Assembly (NCBI GenBank): GCA_009103225.1
Contig: RHPI01002048.1
Coordinates: 656,073 to 720,072 of the forward strand
From: Chlorokybus atmophyticus
Lineage: Eukaryota; Streptophyta; Chlorokybophyceae; Chlorokybales; Chlorokybaceae
DNA length: 64,000 nt
Reading direction: 5' to 3'
Part shown: positions 1 through 11,500 of the stretch, one piece after another
How the letters are laid out: the number at the start of each line of letters is the position of its first letter
How positions within the stretch are numbered: the stretch's first letter is position 1
The notes under the pieces: generated by a model
The model's input: only the letters and a program-made list of their open reading frames with translations
Databases searched by the model: none
Told to the model about the DNA's origin: nothing
Translations under genes and position numbers: made by a program

Positions 1-258
1 GGGAGCCACATTGCCGTCCACACATGCTTCATATGTCCTCAACCTGCTTCGTGCAACTTCCGCCTGCCTTCATTCGCTTTCTGGTGGGTGTTGACAGAGT
101 TTTCTTTACCTATTACCAAAGTCTACAACAGCACGCACATTGCTCAAGATTTTTCGTTGTGCGTGCTTCATGTCAGTCAGTCGCGCAAGTGTACGCATTG
201 TACATGTTGTGCATGTAGTCCAACTTAAACCATGCCTAACTTGCATTCTCGCTGCCAG

Positions 259-2532
259 TTGGTGCTGCGGCGTCTTTGCCTTCATCCGTGGAGACAAGCG
301 CTCCACTGTTGCATCTGCTCATGCTGCTGCTGCGCCACGCCGAGCAGTCGAGTTGGCAGGAAGACATATCCTTTGTCGCTGGGTTCATGCAGCTCGCGTT
401 CGACCTCATACCTATCCTGTGCAACTGCATTCGCCACGAGAAACTGACCGAAATTGCGCTTGCTTGCCTTTCACATCTCATGGAATGCTATGCCGACGCC
501 GCCATACTTGGCTTGGAGGCTGTGGCAGAGCTCGCCGAGGCCATCTTTCATCACTTCAATGTGGAAGAGCTTTTCTCAAAGATACAACCCGCTTCTGACC
601 AAATTTACATCAAAGCTCTCCTCTCATGGTGCCTGTCTATCGCGCGCTTCCCAACAGCTGCGGTCTCCTTAGAGTCACAGGTAAGCTCAGTGACAGTGAG
701 ACTATCAGCAGTAGGCATCAGTGTGTGTATTCCACACTGATGCGCACCGCTGATAGTCTCGTTGTCACTGTTACCTGCCTTCTTGTCCATTCAGACAGAA
801 TGCGTGCAACATGCATTGCTGACTCACATAGCATGTTGTCAGGGTTTCACTCGCCATGCAACCACACTTGGCAAAGCAATTTTGCAGTTGGAGTCCGCGT
901 CACCAGCAAGAGACAGCCTGGAGGAGACCAGACGGACACGTGAAGTGCAAAGAAACTGGTGCACGCTGCTGTCCACACTGTCCGAAGTGGTCCGGGCACT
1001 GGGGGACGACAGTCTCGAAATGGACCCTGTGTTCACGTTTTTGGAGATTTTTCAGGACCGCATGCTCGCAGCATTGCACCCTCCCGCTGCGCACCCTATG
1101 CAGCAATTCACCATGCGTCCCTTACTGGTTCAGCTGGTACATAATTCATACACTGGACGATGCTTCCACTTCAAGTTGTACTTGTAAGGGGAATTGCCAG
1201 ATTGTGAACTTGTATGTGAACAGGCGCAGCCACTGCGTCTCACGTTGGGCTTTTTGGTCGAGGCGGAGAGGACGCTGTTCATGTTGTGCCAGCTGGTGCC
1301 GCACTTGTCTCAATGGCAGTTCAACCTCCCGCGCTCGCGGCCGCTGTACCAGCAGGCTGTCGTGCACTTGGTCGCGCTCGTTGCGAGGCCCCCGCACCAT
1401 CTGCACGTGCAGGCCGTTACGCCGGAGGAGCGCGCGGCGACGCAGCGTGAGAGCTTCGGACTCAGCGCTCACGGCTGGTTTGAGTATGCCGCGCGCGCCA
1501 GCGCCACTGATCTCAAGCCTTCTTCTTCAAATGTTGCAACAACCGCATCATCCGGCGACAGACAGCTGGCGCTGCGCACGCCACCGCCCTCGAGCCGGGA
1601 CTCGCGAGGGAAACCATCTGCCTTCTCTGATCGAGCAGCTGTGAGAGTGTACAGGTAGGCCCCTACGACGCGTGGGATGCACCAATTCACTCACTGGATG
1701 GCAACATGGGGGCTGCGCGCGTGCGTGGTTGCGTGACCACTTCCTTGTGCGCAGCTGTACCGAGAAGGCGATGAGGTATCTTGTGGCATCGTGCATGCAT
1801 GAAGTGGACGAGTGGATGGATGCAGCGGCGCCGTTGGTGGAGTCCTTCGCTGGGCTTGAGTTGCCTTCACTTGAAGTGCTATCTGCTTTGCAAGAGCAGG
1901 TGAGCTCTCCTGCCAGCTTTCACGCTGACCGGCTTTTGCATGCATGCCACCGATTGTTACTGAACTGCGGTATACGCATTGTGTCAGGTATTGACGGTTC
2001 TTGCGGACGTTTGCATTGCATCCCCTCCGACAAAAGATCAGTTGCCTCTCGATGAGCTTCGTGAACAAATCATAAGCATCGTGCGGGACAGCTTGTATTT
2101 GCAAGTAAGTTAATGCGTGAAGCTGTTTGCCGGCTGCACCACATCATCCACCCCAACGCATTTATGAATTTATGAATTCTCATGTCTCATGTCTGTTTCG
2201 AGTAATGCTTGTTCGCCTATCAAAGCCTGACATTTGTGTGCAGCTTTGCGTTGGGCGTGTGCGCGGGTTGTGGCCTTCACAGTTGCATACGAGCACCTTC
2301 CAGAGCGCTTTTCACAAGGCATTATCAGGTGCGTGCGCTCAGCAAGCACTGCTTGTTGGCTGCAATAACATGTTGTGTTTGGTGCTTGGGTTGCTTTCTG
2401 ACGTTGGTACTTATTGGATTACTTGCATTGTCTGCAGCCATGCAACAGCGGCCGCAATTGCAAGAGCAGGCGCAGGAGTTGAAAGCGATGGCAAATGCAC
2501 TGTTTATGAACTTGACTCGGACGCTGTTGTAA
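259..2532 (+). CDS. C-terminal part of an unidentified helical protein, 7 exons
   Basis: Seven exons splice in one continuous frame: 259-680, 795-1136, 1224-1654, 1755-1899, 1988-2104, 2244-2328 and 2438-2532, with GT-AG borders and matching phases, ending in TAA at 2530. The first exon opens with a split codon, so the 5' end lies upstream, in bases 1-258 or outside the window. The predicted residues are rich in Leu and Ala in amphipathic blocks, like HEAT/ARM helical repeats (karyopherins and similar), and the C-terminus is a short Gln-rich helix (QQRPQLQEQAQELKAMA). I do not recognise the family. The frame is well supported; the function is not. Intron 681-794 is unusual and listed separately. 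The neighbour on the right is convergent, with about 330 bp between the two stops. Confidence 0.6.
681..794 (+). repeat. Intron made almost entirely of an inverted repeat
   Basis: This intron folds on itself. The left arm starts at the donor (GGTAAgctCAGTGACAG) and is mirrored by GTCACTGTTACC near the right, with the arms matching at about 33 of 38 positions around a short loop. The inverted repeat begins at the splice donor itself, which is the layout expected of an intron born from a small terminal-inverted-repeat element (introner-like). Confidence 0.6.
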
Positions 2533-2864
2533 GTGATTGTGTAATATGCTCTGCGCGCCTGCTGCATGGCGTGCTGTGCGTCATCCACAACCGTATTGCC
2601 ATTTTGCATTGTAGTCTTAGACTGCAATCAATTTATAAGCCCAGAAGTGTATACACAAGCCATCAACAAACATCAACATAGCGGTATTGATTGTTTGTAT
2701 ACCTTACTACTGGTGCACTTGTACTGCAACTCTCTGTGCACGTGTAAAATGAATAGCTGCTCATGTGCTGTTCTCACATTGCACTTGCATTCAGTCTACA
2801 ACCTTCCACAACCCTACAGTAGTGGTTGTCTTTCGCCGACAACCTTACCCTCATGTTACTCACC
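2533..2864. other. Short spacer between convergent genes, no gene seen
   Basis: The stretch lies between the stop of the upstream plus-strand gene and the stop of the minus-strand SMP-30-like gene. It is AT-richer and should hold both 3' UTRs. No convincing open frame or structured RNA is visible. Confidence 0.5.
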
Positions 2865-4343
2865 CTACTGGGGTCTAGTAGAAGCCAACTCGCATTGGAC
2901 CGAACGCACTCCGCGTCTGCTTGGGGAGGACGTTGTCGCCAACAGCTGCCCGTTTGTATTCATTGCACGCGCTGTGGCTTGGCCTCCGACAAAGCCGGGG
3001 AGCTCAAACCTGCCCACCACACTCGCCGTGTCCCAGTCATCCTTCGACTCCAGCGATACAACCTGAGGTGAGACGTCACATGTGTTGTGGACACAGTTGG
3101 ACACATATCCACATGTAAGCAGAGTAGACGACAAAGTGCGTAGTGTACATGGCCTGGAGACTGTATGACTATCTGCCGGCCATCCGCAAAGCCGTCTGGT
3201 CCTTGAAGCAGTGGCGTGACGTCAACATTGGTGACGCGCTTGTCGCGAATGTAAATCTGCAAGCAAAAGAGAAAAGCCCTCAGCACTTGAGCATCACACA
3301 ACATAAGCTCACCTTGTAGGCAGAGCTGGTGGCGAAGTTGGTTGCAATGATGTGGCCATTGTAATGCTCGATGCCGTTGATGCCGAATGGGTTTGCGGGG
3401 AGTCCCAGCAGTATGTCGGGGTTATTGAGGAAGACCTCAGCGGCTTTGCCGTCCTTGCCCACGCGCCAGTTGAGGCCCGCGGTGTCCGTGACGTACGCGC
3501 TGCCGTCGGGGACCACCACGACATCGTTGGCAGCGTGAGGACGCAGTGACTGCGTCTCGGTGAGAGTTGTACGCAAGTCTATGGACCACAAGAAGTCACG
3601 AGTCTTTAAGTCGAAGGCAGCTAGGCCGGTGTAAGTGCCAGGCCGGTGTAAGTGCCAGGCTTCAACACGAAGTCCAACTGCATGGACAGATGAGAGTGTG
3701 CGTGCATGCGTGCGTGCAACATCAAGCCCTTGTGTTTGTTTTGTGGTGAACAGAGCACACCGTGTGCACTTACGCCTGAGGTGGTGTCGGCGGTGGTGAC
3801 TGTGAGGCTGCTGTGGTATCTGTCCAGCTCGATGCCAAAGCTGCCTGTCGCGCCCGCATGCACAAGAGCGCGCGGGAAGCACGCCCACACCTTGACGCGA
3901 CACGACCGCGGGTTCACCTGATGGTTCGACCACACATGCATCAATGAAGGCTGGGTTGAGTACACACAATAAAACCTTTGCATGGTTGACTGAGCACACC
4001 GTGCTGAAACTCAGCAAACCATTAATGAAACCAACAAACTAACAACAACAACAACAACAACACTCGCATGTCTATGCCTGGTAGATAGCTGGTGTGCGTA
4101 TGGACGACACGAGCCATCGGCGTCTGCGAGTCCGTCCCACTCGACGGACCTGGGATACAGGCGGGGGAAGGTGAGGGGCAGCTGGCGAGCGGGAGCGGTC
4201 TGGTTGTGGCAGCAGGAGGCGGAGGCTGGGACTGAGCAGAACGCTAGCAACGACAACAGCGACATGCACAGCAACATGCACACAAGGAGGAGGAGGAGGA
4301 GGAGGAGGCCATGACTGCTAGCAATACTGCTGCTGCTGAGCAC
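2865..4343 (-). pseudogene. SMP-30/gluconolactonase/LRE-like beta-propeller gene, frame broken
   Basis: It resembles the plant SMP-30/gluconolactonase/LRE-like (calcium-dependent phosphotriesterase superfamily) proteins. Exons on the minus strand: about 4343-4090 with a Leu-rich signal peptide and YPRSVEWDG; about 3940-3790 with VWACFPRALVHAG and FGIELDR; about 3680-3313 with AAFDLKTRDFLWSIDL, HAANDVVVVPDGSAYVTD and NPFGINGIEHYNGHIIAT; 3256-3149; and 3062-2865 with SKDDWDTASVV, ending in TAG. The last two splice in phase. Two lesions are visible. After VEWDG the expected continuation (WLVSSIRTPAIYQ) is in another frame. A perfect 17-bp tandem duplication (3624-3640 = 3641-3657) shifts the frame just before AAFDLK. 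Either it is a decaying gene or both are assembly errors. The family is clear; substrate unknown. Confidence 0.6.
3624..3657. repeat. 17-bp perfect tandem duplication inside a coding exon
   Basis: GGCCGGTGTAAGTGCCA occurs twice in direct succession. Removing one copy would reconnect the reading frame on both sides in the SMP-30-like gene, so the duplication is the apparent cause of the frameshift there. Confidence 0.85.
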
Positions 4344-5028
4344 TTTCAGGCTTGTTCTGTGACTGTTGTCTCACAACTGGGCTGCAAGCTGAGGGGAGTG
4401 ATCACTTACTTCAGCATGCACAACAATGAACTACAATGAACCTCAAGTGAAGGATGCTGATGACATTTTAACATAAAACGGCCACAGCTTAGCAGAAGGC
4501 ACACACTGCACACACTGCACACACTACAGCAACACACTGCACACACTACTTGCGCACACTGCTGCACGCAGGCACGGCAACATGCAGGCATCGCAACAAC
4601 CAACCGCCCTCTCCGGGACCATTCCACGAGTTGTATTGCTTCAAGTACGAAAGGGGTACTTTTGCATTGCTTCATCCCACATCACACAAATCTAACACAA
4701 GCATGCTGTTGCCAACAACACCATCGAAGAAGCTTATCAGAGAAGCAACCATCTCGTGCAATGCTAGCTCCTAGATGCCTGCTACCCTACTGGCACAGCG
4801 ACGCAACTGCATGCGCCTTGCATGGCGGTTAAAGTGATACTATCATGGCCGCTTCAGAGCAGTTGCGAAATTTCAGCCCAAGCGCTACAATCTTAGCAAC
4901 AATCACAGTCATGACCAAAAAGGTGTCTGTTGCCGTTGGTACAAGGTATATTGCGCGATGCAGTACCATGGTGGTGATGTGAGTCATGTGACAGCCTCAC
5001 GTGATGTCCTACTCTGCGGCCGTGCCCC

Positions 5029-5094
5029 ATTATGGCTGTGGCACAATCTGTGCCGCACAAATGTGTGCGGCACAGATTGTGCCACAGCCATAAT
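5029..5094. repeat. Perfect palindrome, 31-bp arms, 4-nt spacer
   Basis: The left arm starts ATTATGGCTGTGGCACAATC and the right arm is its exact reverse complement ending GCCACAGCCATAAT, with AATG between them. It directly abuts the next palindrome. No coding frame crosses it convincingly. Confidence 0.9.
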
Positions 5095-5158
5095 GCACAA
5101 ATTGACATGCACAGCATGACAGCTTTAAAGCTGTCATGCTGTGCATGTCAATTTGTGC
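5095..5158. repeat. Perfect palindrome, 32-bp arms, no spacer
   Basis: GCACAAATTGACATGCACAG begins the left arm, and the dyad centre is GCTTT/AAAGC. The two arms match exactly. It starts one base after the preceding palindrome ends, giving a double cruciform-capable block of 130 bp. Confidence 0.9.
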
Positions 5159-5975
5159 TACTTTTTGTATAAGCCTTCTTGTTGAATCAATGCAACCTGC
5201 AATGCACCATACACAAGTATAATACAATTGTGTTAGTAAAAATCTTTTGCGCCACCTGAAAGCTATCTTGGAGCTAGCTAACTTACATTGAATGGCACAG
5301 GCCGTTTGCAAGATGAAAACCTTGAGAACCACCTGACGGTGTGCATTATGAGGGTCACTCTTATGTTGTCATGAAGAAGAGTGATGAATATAGGAATCCA
5401 TAATAGCTTTCAATACTGTGGATGATTGATTGCAAAGTTTGCTCAAAGATCTGCAAGCAAGCCAGTTACTCTGCTGAGGTAATGCTACACTTCAATTTAC
5501 AATTACATGAAATAAGAAGGTGTCATAGAGTGTGTATACAATTGGTGTATTACCAGTAGCAATAATTAGGGTATAAAAATTATGTGAAATTATGCGAAAA
5601 GCTTGACACATGTTGGCCTGAGCGTGAAAATTTACTTGCTTGCTTACTACAAATATCGGTAAGGATATAGAGTGCTGGATAACCAATCTCGGCAGCTGTC
5701 TAACCCGCAGCGATAATGTCAAGTATTTACCGGCCCGGGGTTCCCTCCGCAACCCGGGATTCCCTCTGCCACCAAGCATGCATTCACTTTGTGGTTAACA
5801 CTGATTCGTTCAATTATGCTTTTATATACATTTAAATATAATTACAATCATATGAGCATGCTGTACATAACAGCCTTATGTGTGCAATGCACATGTAGCC
5901 AACAATGATAGTCACTTGTGAACAGATAGCTGTCGTTATAAATGACTATCATATATTATACATATATAGGAAGAA

Positions 5976-6487
5976 TGTAACGGGAGCAATAATAATAGGG
6001 GTATTATGGCTACCTGAATAACACATTTTGTATGAATAAGTATTTAAATATGCTTATTTATACCTCTTTTCTACGGTTCCTCGCTTATTAAAGGCTATGA
6101 TGCTTTATCATAGCTTAAATAAGTCCCAATGGGTGTAGAACCGCTTATTCAAGCCTATTTAGTGTCACATTTGATATAATGTGATCACTATCTCGTTAGG
6201 TACCTTACGATAGGTATCTTTGGATAGGTACCTTATCTGAGCTGTGATTGGCTCACGCTAGATTTCCTAACCTACCCTATCTGTAGGGTCGATGTCTAGT
6301 TGTGAGTTAATTATCGAGAGTTATATAGTTGATATACTCTTGATATAAAAGGTCACATCAATCTGATGTGGGGACTTTCAGTTCTCTGCTCAGTGGCGGC
6401 CACGCTGTCGAAAGGCTTGTCATAGGCGGTGTGGGTGTTGGGGTAGAGGATTGAAGGGGCATCACCGGCGACGGTGGTGCTGTTACA
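5976..6487 (+). repeat. 5' LTR of the gypsy element
   Basis: It starts TGTAACGGG and ends GCTGTTACA, the TG...CA ends of an LTR, with a short terminal inverted repeat TGTAAC/GTTACA. A TATAAAA box at 6344-6350 is the likely promoter of the element. It contains GATAGGTA/GGTACCTTA short repeats, with one unit fewer than the 3' LTR. Confidence 0.95.
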
Positions 6488-6502
6488 TTGGTATCCAAGA
6501 GC
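6488..6502 (+). promoter_or_regulatory. Primer-binding-site-like sequence
   Basis: Directly after the LTR comes TTGGTATCCAAGAGC, close to the TGGTATCAGAGC binding site for initiator tRNA-Met used by many plant LTR elements, with a small difference in the middle. The position is right; the tRNA assignment is inferred. Confidence 0.55.
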
Positions 6503-7374
6503 TGGGGGGTGACGTGGGTACTTATAGGGGGCGGCGACCTGCTTTCGGCCAATCAGAAGCGTCGGCGGCGGCCTCCTATTCGTCCACGCAGCCCAAGCTT
6601 CAAGTTCGCTTCCCTGCGCTACCTCCACGTTGAAGTCACCTATTAAAGAGGCGGCCTCTCCACGTGTGAGGTACCATCACACGTCGGTGACTTGCCTGCT
6701 TGCCTGCTTGTCAGCTGCTTGCCAGGTGCTTGCCAAGTGCACGTGTGTACTTTCATGCACGTCACACAGTGGCTTGCCAGTGCACTATCATTGCTTGCAG
6801 TGATTGCCTGTCATTGCATGCGGTGATTGCGGCTTGCTAGTGTGTCATCACTGTTTGTCACACTTAGTGCACTGTCATTGCTTGCAGTGATTGCCTGTCA
6901 TTGCATGCGGTGATTGCTTGTCATTGTGCTTGCCTATGACGTACCTGTGACCTGCGACGTACCTGTGACCTGCCAGCGGCTTTGCCGGGTCGTTTCACCC
7001 GGAACCGTAAGTTCCAAACCAAACTGTTCCCAAACCCTCCCCCTCTGGCTTCGGCCTGGAGATCGGGACTTGGTTAGGACAGTTGTGGGGAGGTTTTAGG
7101 ACAATTTGTTCCTCAACCCTGTTAGTCTGAAACCCTCCCCCTCTGGCTTCGGCCTGGAGATTGGGACTTGGTTGAGGACAACACAGGGTTAGGACATTCT
7201 GGTCCCACTCAGACTTGTTCTGTTTGGTGACACTCCAGATCCAACCTTTCCTATTTTGGGACTGGTTTGGACTCTGTTTGGGACTTTTACAACTTGGGGT
7301 CATTTTGATCCTCTCGTTAAACCTGGTCCATTGGTGAGGTTCTCACCATCCCATTCTGCCTGTTTTGCAGGCAA
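6503..7374 (+). other. Gypsy leader with internal repeats and an intron-like segment
   Basis: This untranslated leader has two local duplications. A block with CATTGCTTGCAGTGATTGCC occurs around 6788 and 6876. A block with CCTCCCCCTCTGGCTTCGGC occurs around 7035 and 7134, about 99 bp apart. A GTAAGT donor at 7007 and a pyrimidine-rich TGTTTTGCAG acceptor ending at 7370, four bases before the gag ATG, outline a possible 364-bp leader intron. No gene is seen. Confidence 0.5.
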
Positions 7375-8550
7375 ATGGAAGAAAACTCGGTGCCCACCTC
7401 AAAAGGGGAGAGCTCAGAAAAAGAGCAACTTTCCCGTGAGGAGGAATTTCCATCCATGGAAGATATTCCGAATCCGGATGATGCACCTGATGAGTCTCAA
7501 GCTGCTAAAGCTGCGGAAGCTTCAGTGGATGATAGATCACCTTCTATATTCCCTGAGTTTTCTATTCGCATGACACAGCAGGACTTGATGGAGCATTTCC
7601 TTAGCACCTATGATCAGGACCCTCGTGAGGCAATTGTCTCATTCGTGAACTTTCTCTTCCTATTGGCAGAAAAAGTTTCAAAGCTCACCACCTTTATGGG
7701 GCGAGATTGGGAGGGGCAGATGGGTGAAGGCAAACGTGTTCTGAATATGATCGAGCGTCTGCAGCGTGCTGACGGTGGTCCACCTGTTCAAGCACTTGCT
7801 CGTCCTGCCGAGTTTGTTCCCAACAAGCAAGCGGCCATCTTCGACTGGCTTGTGAAGTTGCGACACTATGTCAACTCCCTTCACATTTCTGAGGAGGGGA
7901 AATTGCGTGTAGCTGAGTTGCTGATCCCAAACGATGCTTTGGCAGAGTGGTACCGCCGTAAGCAACGGGATACCAACCTCGGGCGGGAAGTAAATCAGTT
8001 GTGCTTTTTCATGGAGCAGCGCTATGGTGGCGCAGATCCTGCCCAGGTTGCTCGCAACCAGCTGCACAACCTGCGTCAGAACGGGCGTCCGGTTCAGCAG
8101 TATATCCAGGATTTTCAGTCGTTTGTCAGCAAGATCAATGCTGGCAAACTACCTATCAGTGATGCTGATCAGCTGGATATGTTCAGGCGTGGCTTGGACA
8201 CAGATCTCGTGCAGCATGTGGCCGTCAACCCCGCGAGTTTGCAAGAGTGGGCCTCGACGGATTTACCAATGCTGATGCAGATGGTTGCTGCTGTGGACAG
8301 TGTAAAGCGCTCTCACGCCAACATGCAAACCACGGCAAAAGAGGCAGCCCCGGTTTCAGCTGCAAAGCGCCCGGCCACTGGCAACAAACCTTTTGTGAAA
8401 AAGGCGAAACCATCTCATCCTGCTGGCCCCTACAATGCGGCCAAATCCATCATCACTTGCAGTTTCTGCAAGAAGACAGGTCATGGGGAGGCTACGTGCT
8501 ATGCAAAACAGAATGCACAGAAGGCCAAGCAGCAGAGAGAAAAGAAATAG
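7375..8550 (+). CDS. gag: Gag polyprotein of the gypsy element
   Basis: A 391-residue frame. The ATG at 7375 is the first after the leader and lies just behind a splice-acceptor-like site. Residues from about 140 to 310 look like a retrotransposon Gag capsid domain (FDWLVKLRHYVNSLH, NQLHNLRQNGRPVQQYIQDF). A single CCHC zinc knuckle, CSFCKKTGHGEATC, lies near the C-terminus, followed by a Lys/Gln-rich tail. It assembles the virus-like particle and packages element RNA. It ends at TAG (8548-8550), and the pol frame continues in the same phase. Confidence 0.9.
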   Translation: MEENSVPTSKGESSEKEQLSREEEFPSMEDIPNPDDAPDESQAAKAAEASVDDRSPSIFPEFSIRMTQQDLMEHFLSTYDQDPREAIVSFVNFLFLLAEKVSKLTTFMGRDWEGQMGEGKRVLNMIERLQRADGGPPVQALARPAEFVPNKQAAIFDWLVKLRHYVNSLHISEEGKLRVAELLIPNDALAEWYRRKQRDTNLGREVNQLCFFMEQRYGGADPAQVARNQLHNLRQNGRPVQQYIQDFQSFVSKINAGKLPISDADQLDMFRRGLDTDLVQHVAVNPASLQEWASTDLPMLMQMVAAVDSVKRSHANMQTTAKEAAPVSAAKRPATGNKPFVKKAKPSHPAGPYNAAKSIITCSFCKKTGHGEATCYAKQNAQKAKQQREKK

Positions 8551-11500
8551 GAATTGTCCGTGGTTGGTAGCTTAGTCGAGCAGAACGACTTTAAAAACTC
8601 TGTACTTCTTGATAAAGTTTCCTCTCTTTGCGATGTATCAGATGTATGGACTGATATGAGCACACCACCTGTGTTGAGAAATGCAAACGGTTGTGTTTTA
8701 ATCAATGTTCCATTCTCTGAATTAGTAACTGCTGTTAAGCACTTACACGAGTTGCAATTACAACATGCTGTCACTGCATGTGTAGTTATCCCTCGATATC
8801 ATGGCCCGTGGTCGCGATTGTTGAAAGGGGGAGAAGTAATCATGCAACTCTCACGCAAAGATACAGGAGCTTCACCGTTGCAAGTGATCTTTATCAAGTC
8901 TGCTACCAATCACGGCACTCCGACATTAGCTACATTTGATGGTCACTCAGTGCCACTCAAATGGAGATTTGAGAGTCAACTTATGGGTACACCATGTACA
9001 GCATTGATTGATACTGGTGCAAACCATAACTTTGTTGAACATGCTTGGGTGAAACGTAATAACATTCCTTTCACACCAGTCACGTCATATGTACGTGCTG
9101 CTGGTTCCACTCTCAATGCAATGGGAGAGGTAAAAGGGCGTTTTGTTATTAATGGCCATATAACCCGACCAGCCTTCATCGTGGTGGATATTGGTATCCC
9201 CGGGGTGGATGTTGTTTTAGGGGAACAATGGCACACTGAAGCAGGTTTACAATTAGACTCTCGAGCCAATACGTGCACCCTTCGTAAAGGGAAACGTAGG
9301 ATGACTTTAACAGCATCTGTACTCGCACGTATACCACGCGATAATGTTCCGCTCCTCTCTGCTATGCAATTGAAACGTTGCATGCGTAAACGTGAGGAAG
9401 TATACTTACTGCACTTACGACAGGTGGAAACACCTGCTGAACAGGCTATCAGTGACCCTGTGGTGCAGTCACTTACGGAACAATACGCAGATGTATTTCA
9501 GGATGAACTCCCAGAGTTGCCTCCCGATCGAAACATACATCATACCATTCCGTTAGAGGAGGGGGCAAAGCCACCTTGGCGGCCTATATACAGGCTAAGT
9601 CCCTTAGAACACGCGGAGATGGAAAAACAGCTCAAAGAGTTATTGGACAAAGGTTTAATAACAAAGAGCATATCTCCTTTTGGTGCACCAATTTTGTTTG
9701 TGCCCAAAAAGAATGGCAAGCTACGCATGTGTATTGATTACCGTGCGTTGAACAAGGTCACTGTGAAAAACAGATACCCTTTGCCTCGGATTGATGATTT
9801 GTTTGATAAGCTGTCAGGTGCAACAGTGTTCAGCACGCTGGATTTGACCAGTGGTTATCATCAAATCAAAATCCACCCGTCGGATATACAAAAAACTGCA
9901 TTTCGCACCCCACTAGGACACTTTGAGTATAAAGTGTTACCATTTGGGTTAACAAATGCACCGGCTACATTTCAGACAGCAATGAACGCGGTATTTGCTG
10001 ATGAATTGTACAAGTTTGTACTGGTATATCTAGACGACATTATTGTGTTCAGCAAAACCCGGGAGGACCACCACAGGCATGTGGAATTGGTTCTAGCTAA
10101 GTTACGCGAACACAAATTCTATGCCAACCTGTCCAAATGCAACTTTGCAAAGGATGAACTACCCTTTTTAGGGCATGTGATTGGCAAAGAAGGATTGAAA
10201 CCAGATCCTCAAAAGGTGTGTGCGGTAAAGGATTGGCCACCACCCAAGGATGTACATCAGTTACGTGCTTTCTTGGGGCTAGCCAATTATTTCCGCAAGT
10301 TCATGCGAGCATATTCTGGCATGGCAAACCCTTTAACATCTTTACTAAGAAAAGATGTTAAATTTGTGTGGACGGAGGCACACGAGGTTGCTTTTACACG
10401 CATTAAAGATGCATTAACACAAGCCCCTGTGTTAGCCTTCCCCGACCACACCAAGCCTTTTGTGGTGATCAGTGATGCTTCCACCATTGGGTGTGGGGCA
10501 GTCCTTCTACAAGATGACAGACCATGTGCATATGAAAGCAGAAAGTTCATTCCTGCTGAACGTAATTACACAACCACTGAGCAGGAATTGCTCGGGGTGG
10601 TGCACGCGCTGCGCACATGGCGTTGCTACTTGGAAGGGGTGGAGTTTTCAGTGATTACTGATCACAACCCGCTCACATTCTTTCATACGCAACAAAATCT
10701 GTCGAGGCGGCAAGCTAGGTGGAATGAATTCATTTCTCGTTTCACTTTCACTTGGCAATACCGTCCGGGTCGCACCAATGTGGCGGATCCACTAAGTCGC
10801 AGCCCTGCTCTTTTGGCACTTACGCGCTCTCGAAGTACGCGTAATGTGCAACAGCCTGAAGATCCTTTCCTAAAGGAAGTGTCCACAGGTTATAACTCAG
10901 ATGATTGGTTTAGCAGTCAAACCAACTTGCAACAGCTTACTGCTGTTAGCAATCTGTGGTATAAAGGGGAGCAGTTGGCAATTCCCAACTCGGGCGACTT
11001 ACGTAAGCAATGCTTACATTCAGTGCATGACCCGCCGTATGCTGGGCATTTGGGGAAACACAAAACACTCAAATCTGCGCAACAGTTATACTGGTGGCCG
11101 TCAATGTCAGCTGACGTGGATCAATATGTTCGCACATGTGACGTGTGTCAACGTAATAAGCCACTACGACAAAAACAAGCGGGATTGCTTAAACCATTGG
11201 CAATTCCAGAACAAAAGTGGGATAGTGTCAGTATGGATTTGATTACTGACCTACCTGAAACAGCAGCTAAATACACTGCTATTGTGGTTTTTGTCGACCG
11301 TTTGACTAAAATGGTGCATTTTGCCCCGTGTTGCACAACTGTAAGTGCACGGGACTTGGCACACTTATTTGTGTCCACGGTCTTTCGCGTTCACGGTATA
11401 CCGCGTGAACTTGTCACAGATCGTGATCCTCGTTTTGTCTCCAAGTTTTGGCGAGAAGTCTGTGAATTGTTGGGGGTAAAACAAAGCATATCGACTGCTT

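Larger units (their letters stand above)
4344..5975. other. Intergenic stretch, gene-poor, with two long palindromes
   Basis: From the SMP-30-like start to the 5' LTR. The first part is CACACTG-rich, 5029-5158 holds two adjacent perfect palindromes (listed separately), and from about 5200 the sequence becomes AT-rich. The open frames are short with no recognisable domain. Confidence 0.5.

Noticed and set aside
2826..3071. Plus-strand frames of 80-166 codons at 2566-3118
   Set aside because: They are shadows of the last SMP-30-like exon (3062-2865, minus), whose residues match the family.
8548..8550. TAG as a reassigned glutamine codon (as in some ulvophyte algae)
   Set aside because: eL22, formamidase and INCENP end naturally at TAG with family-typical C-termini.
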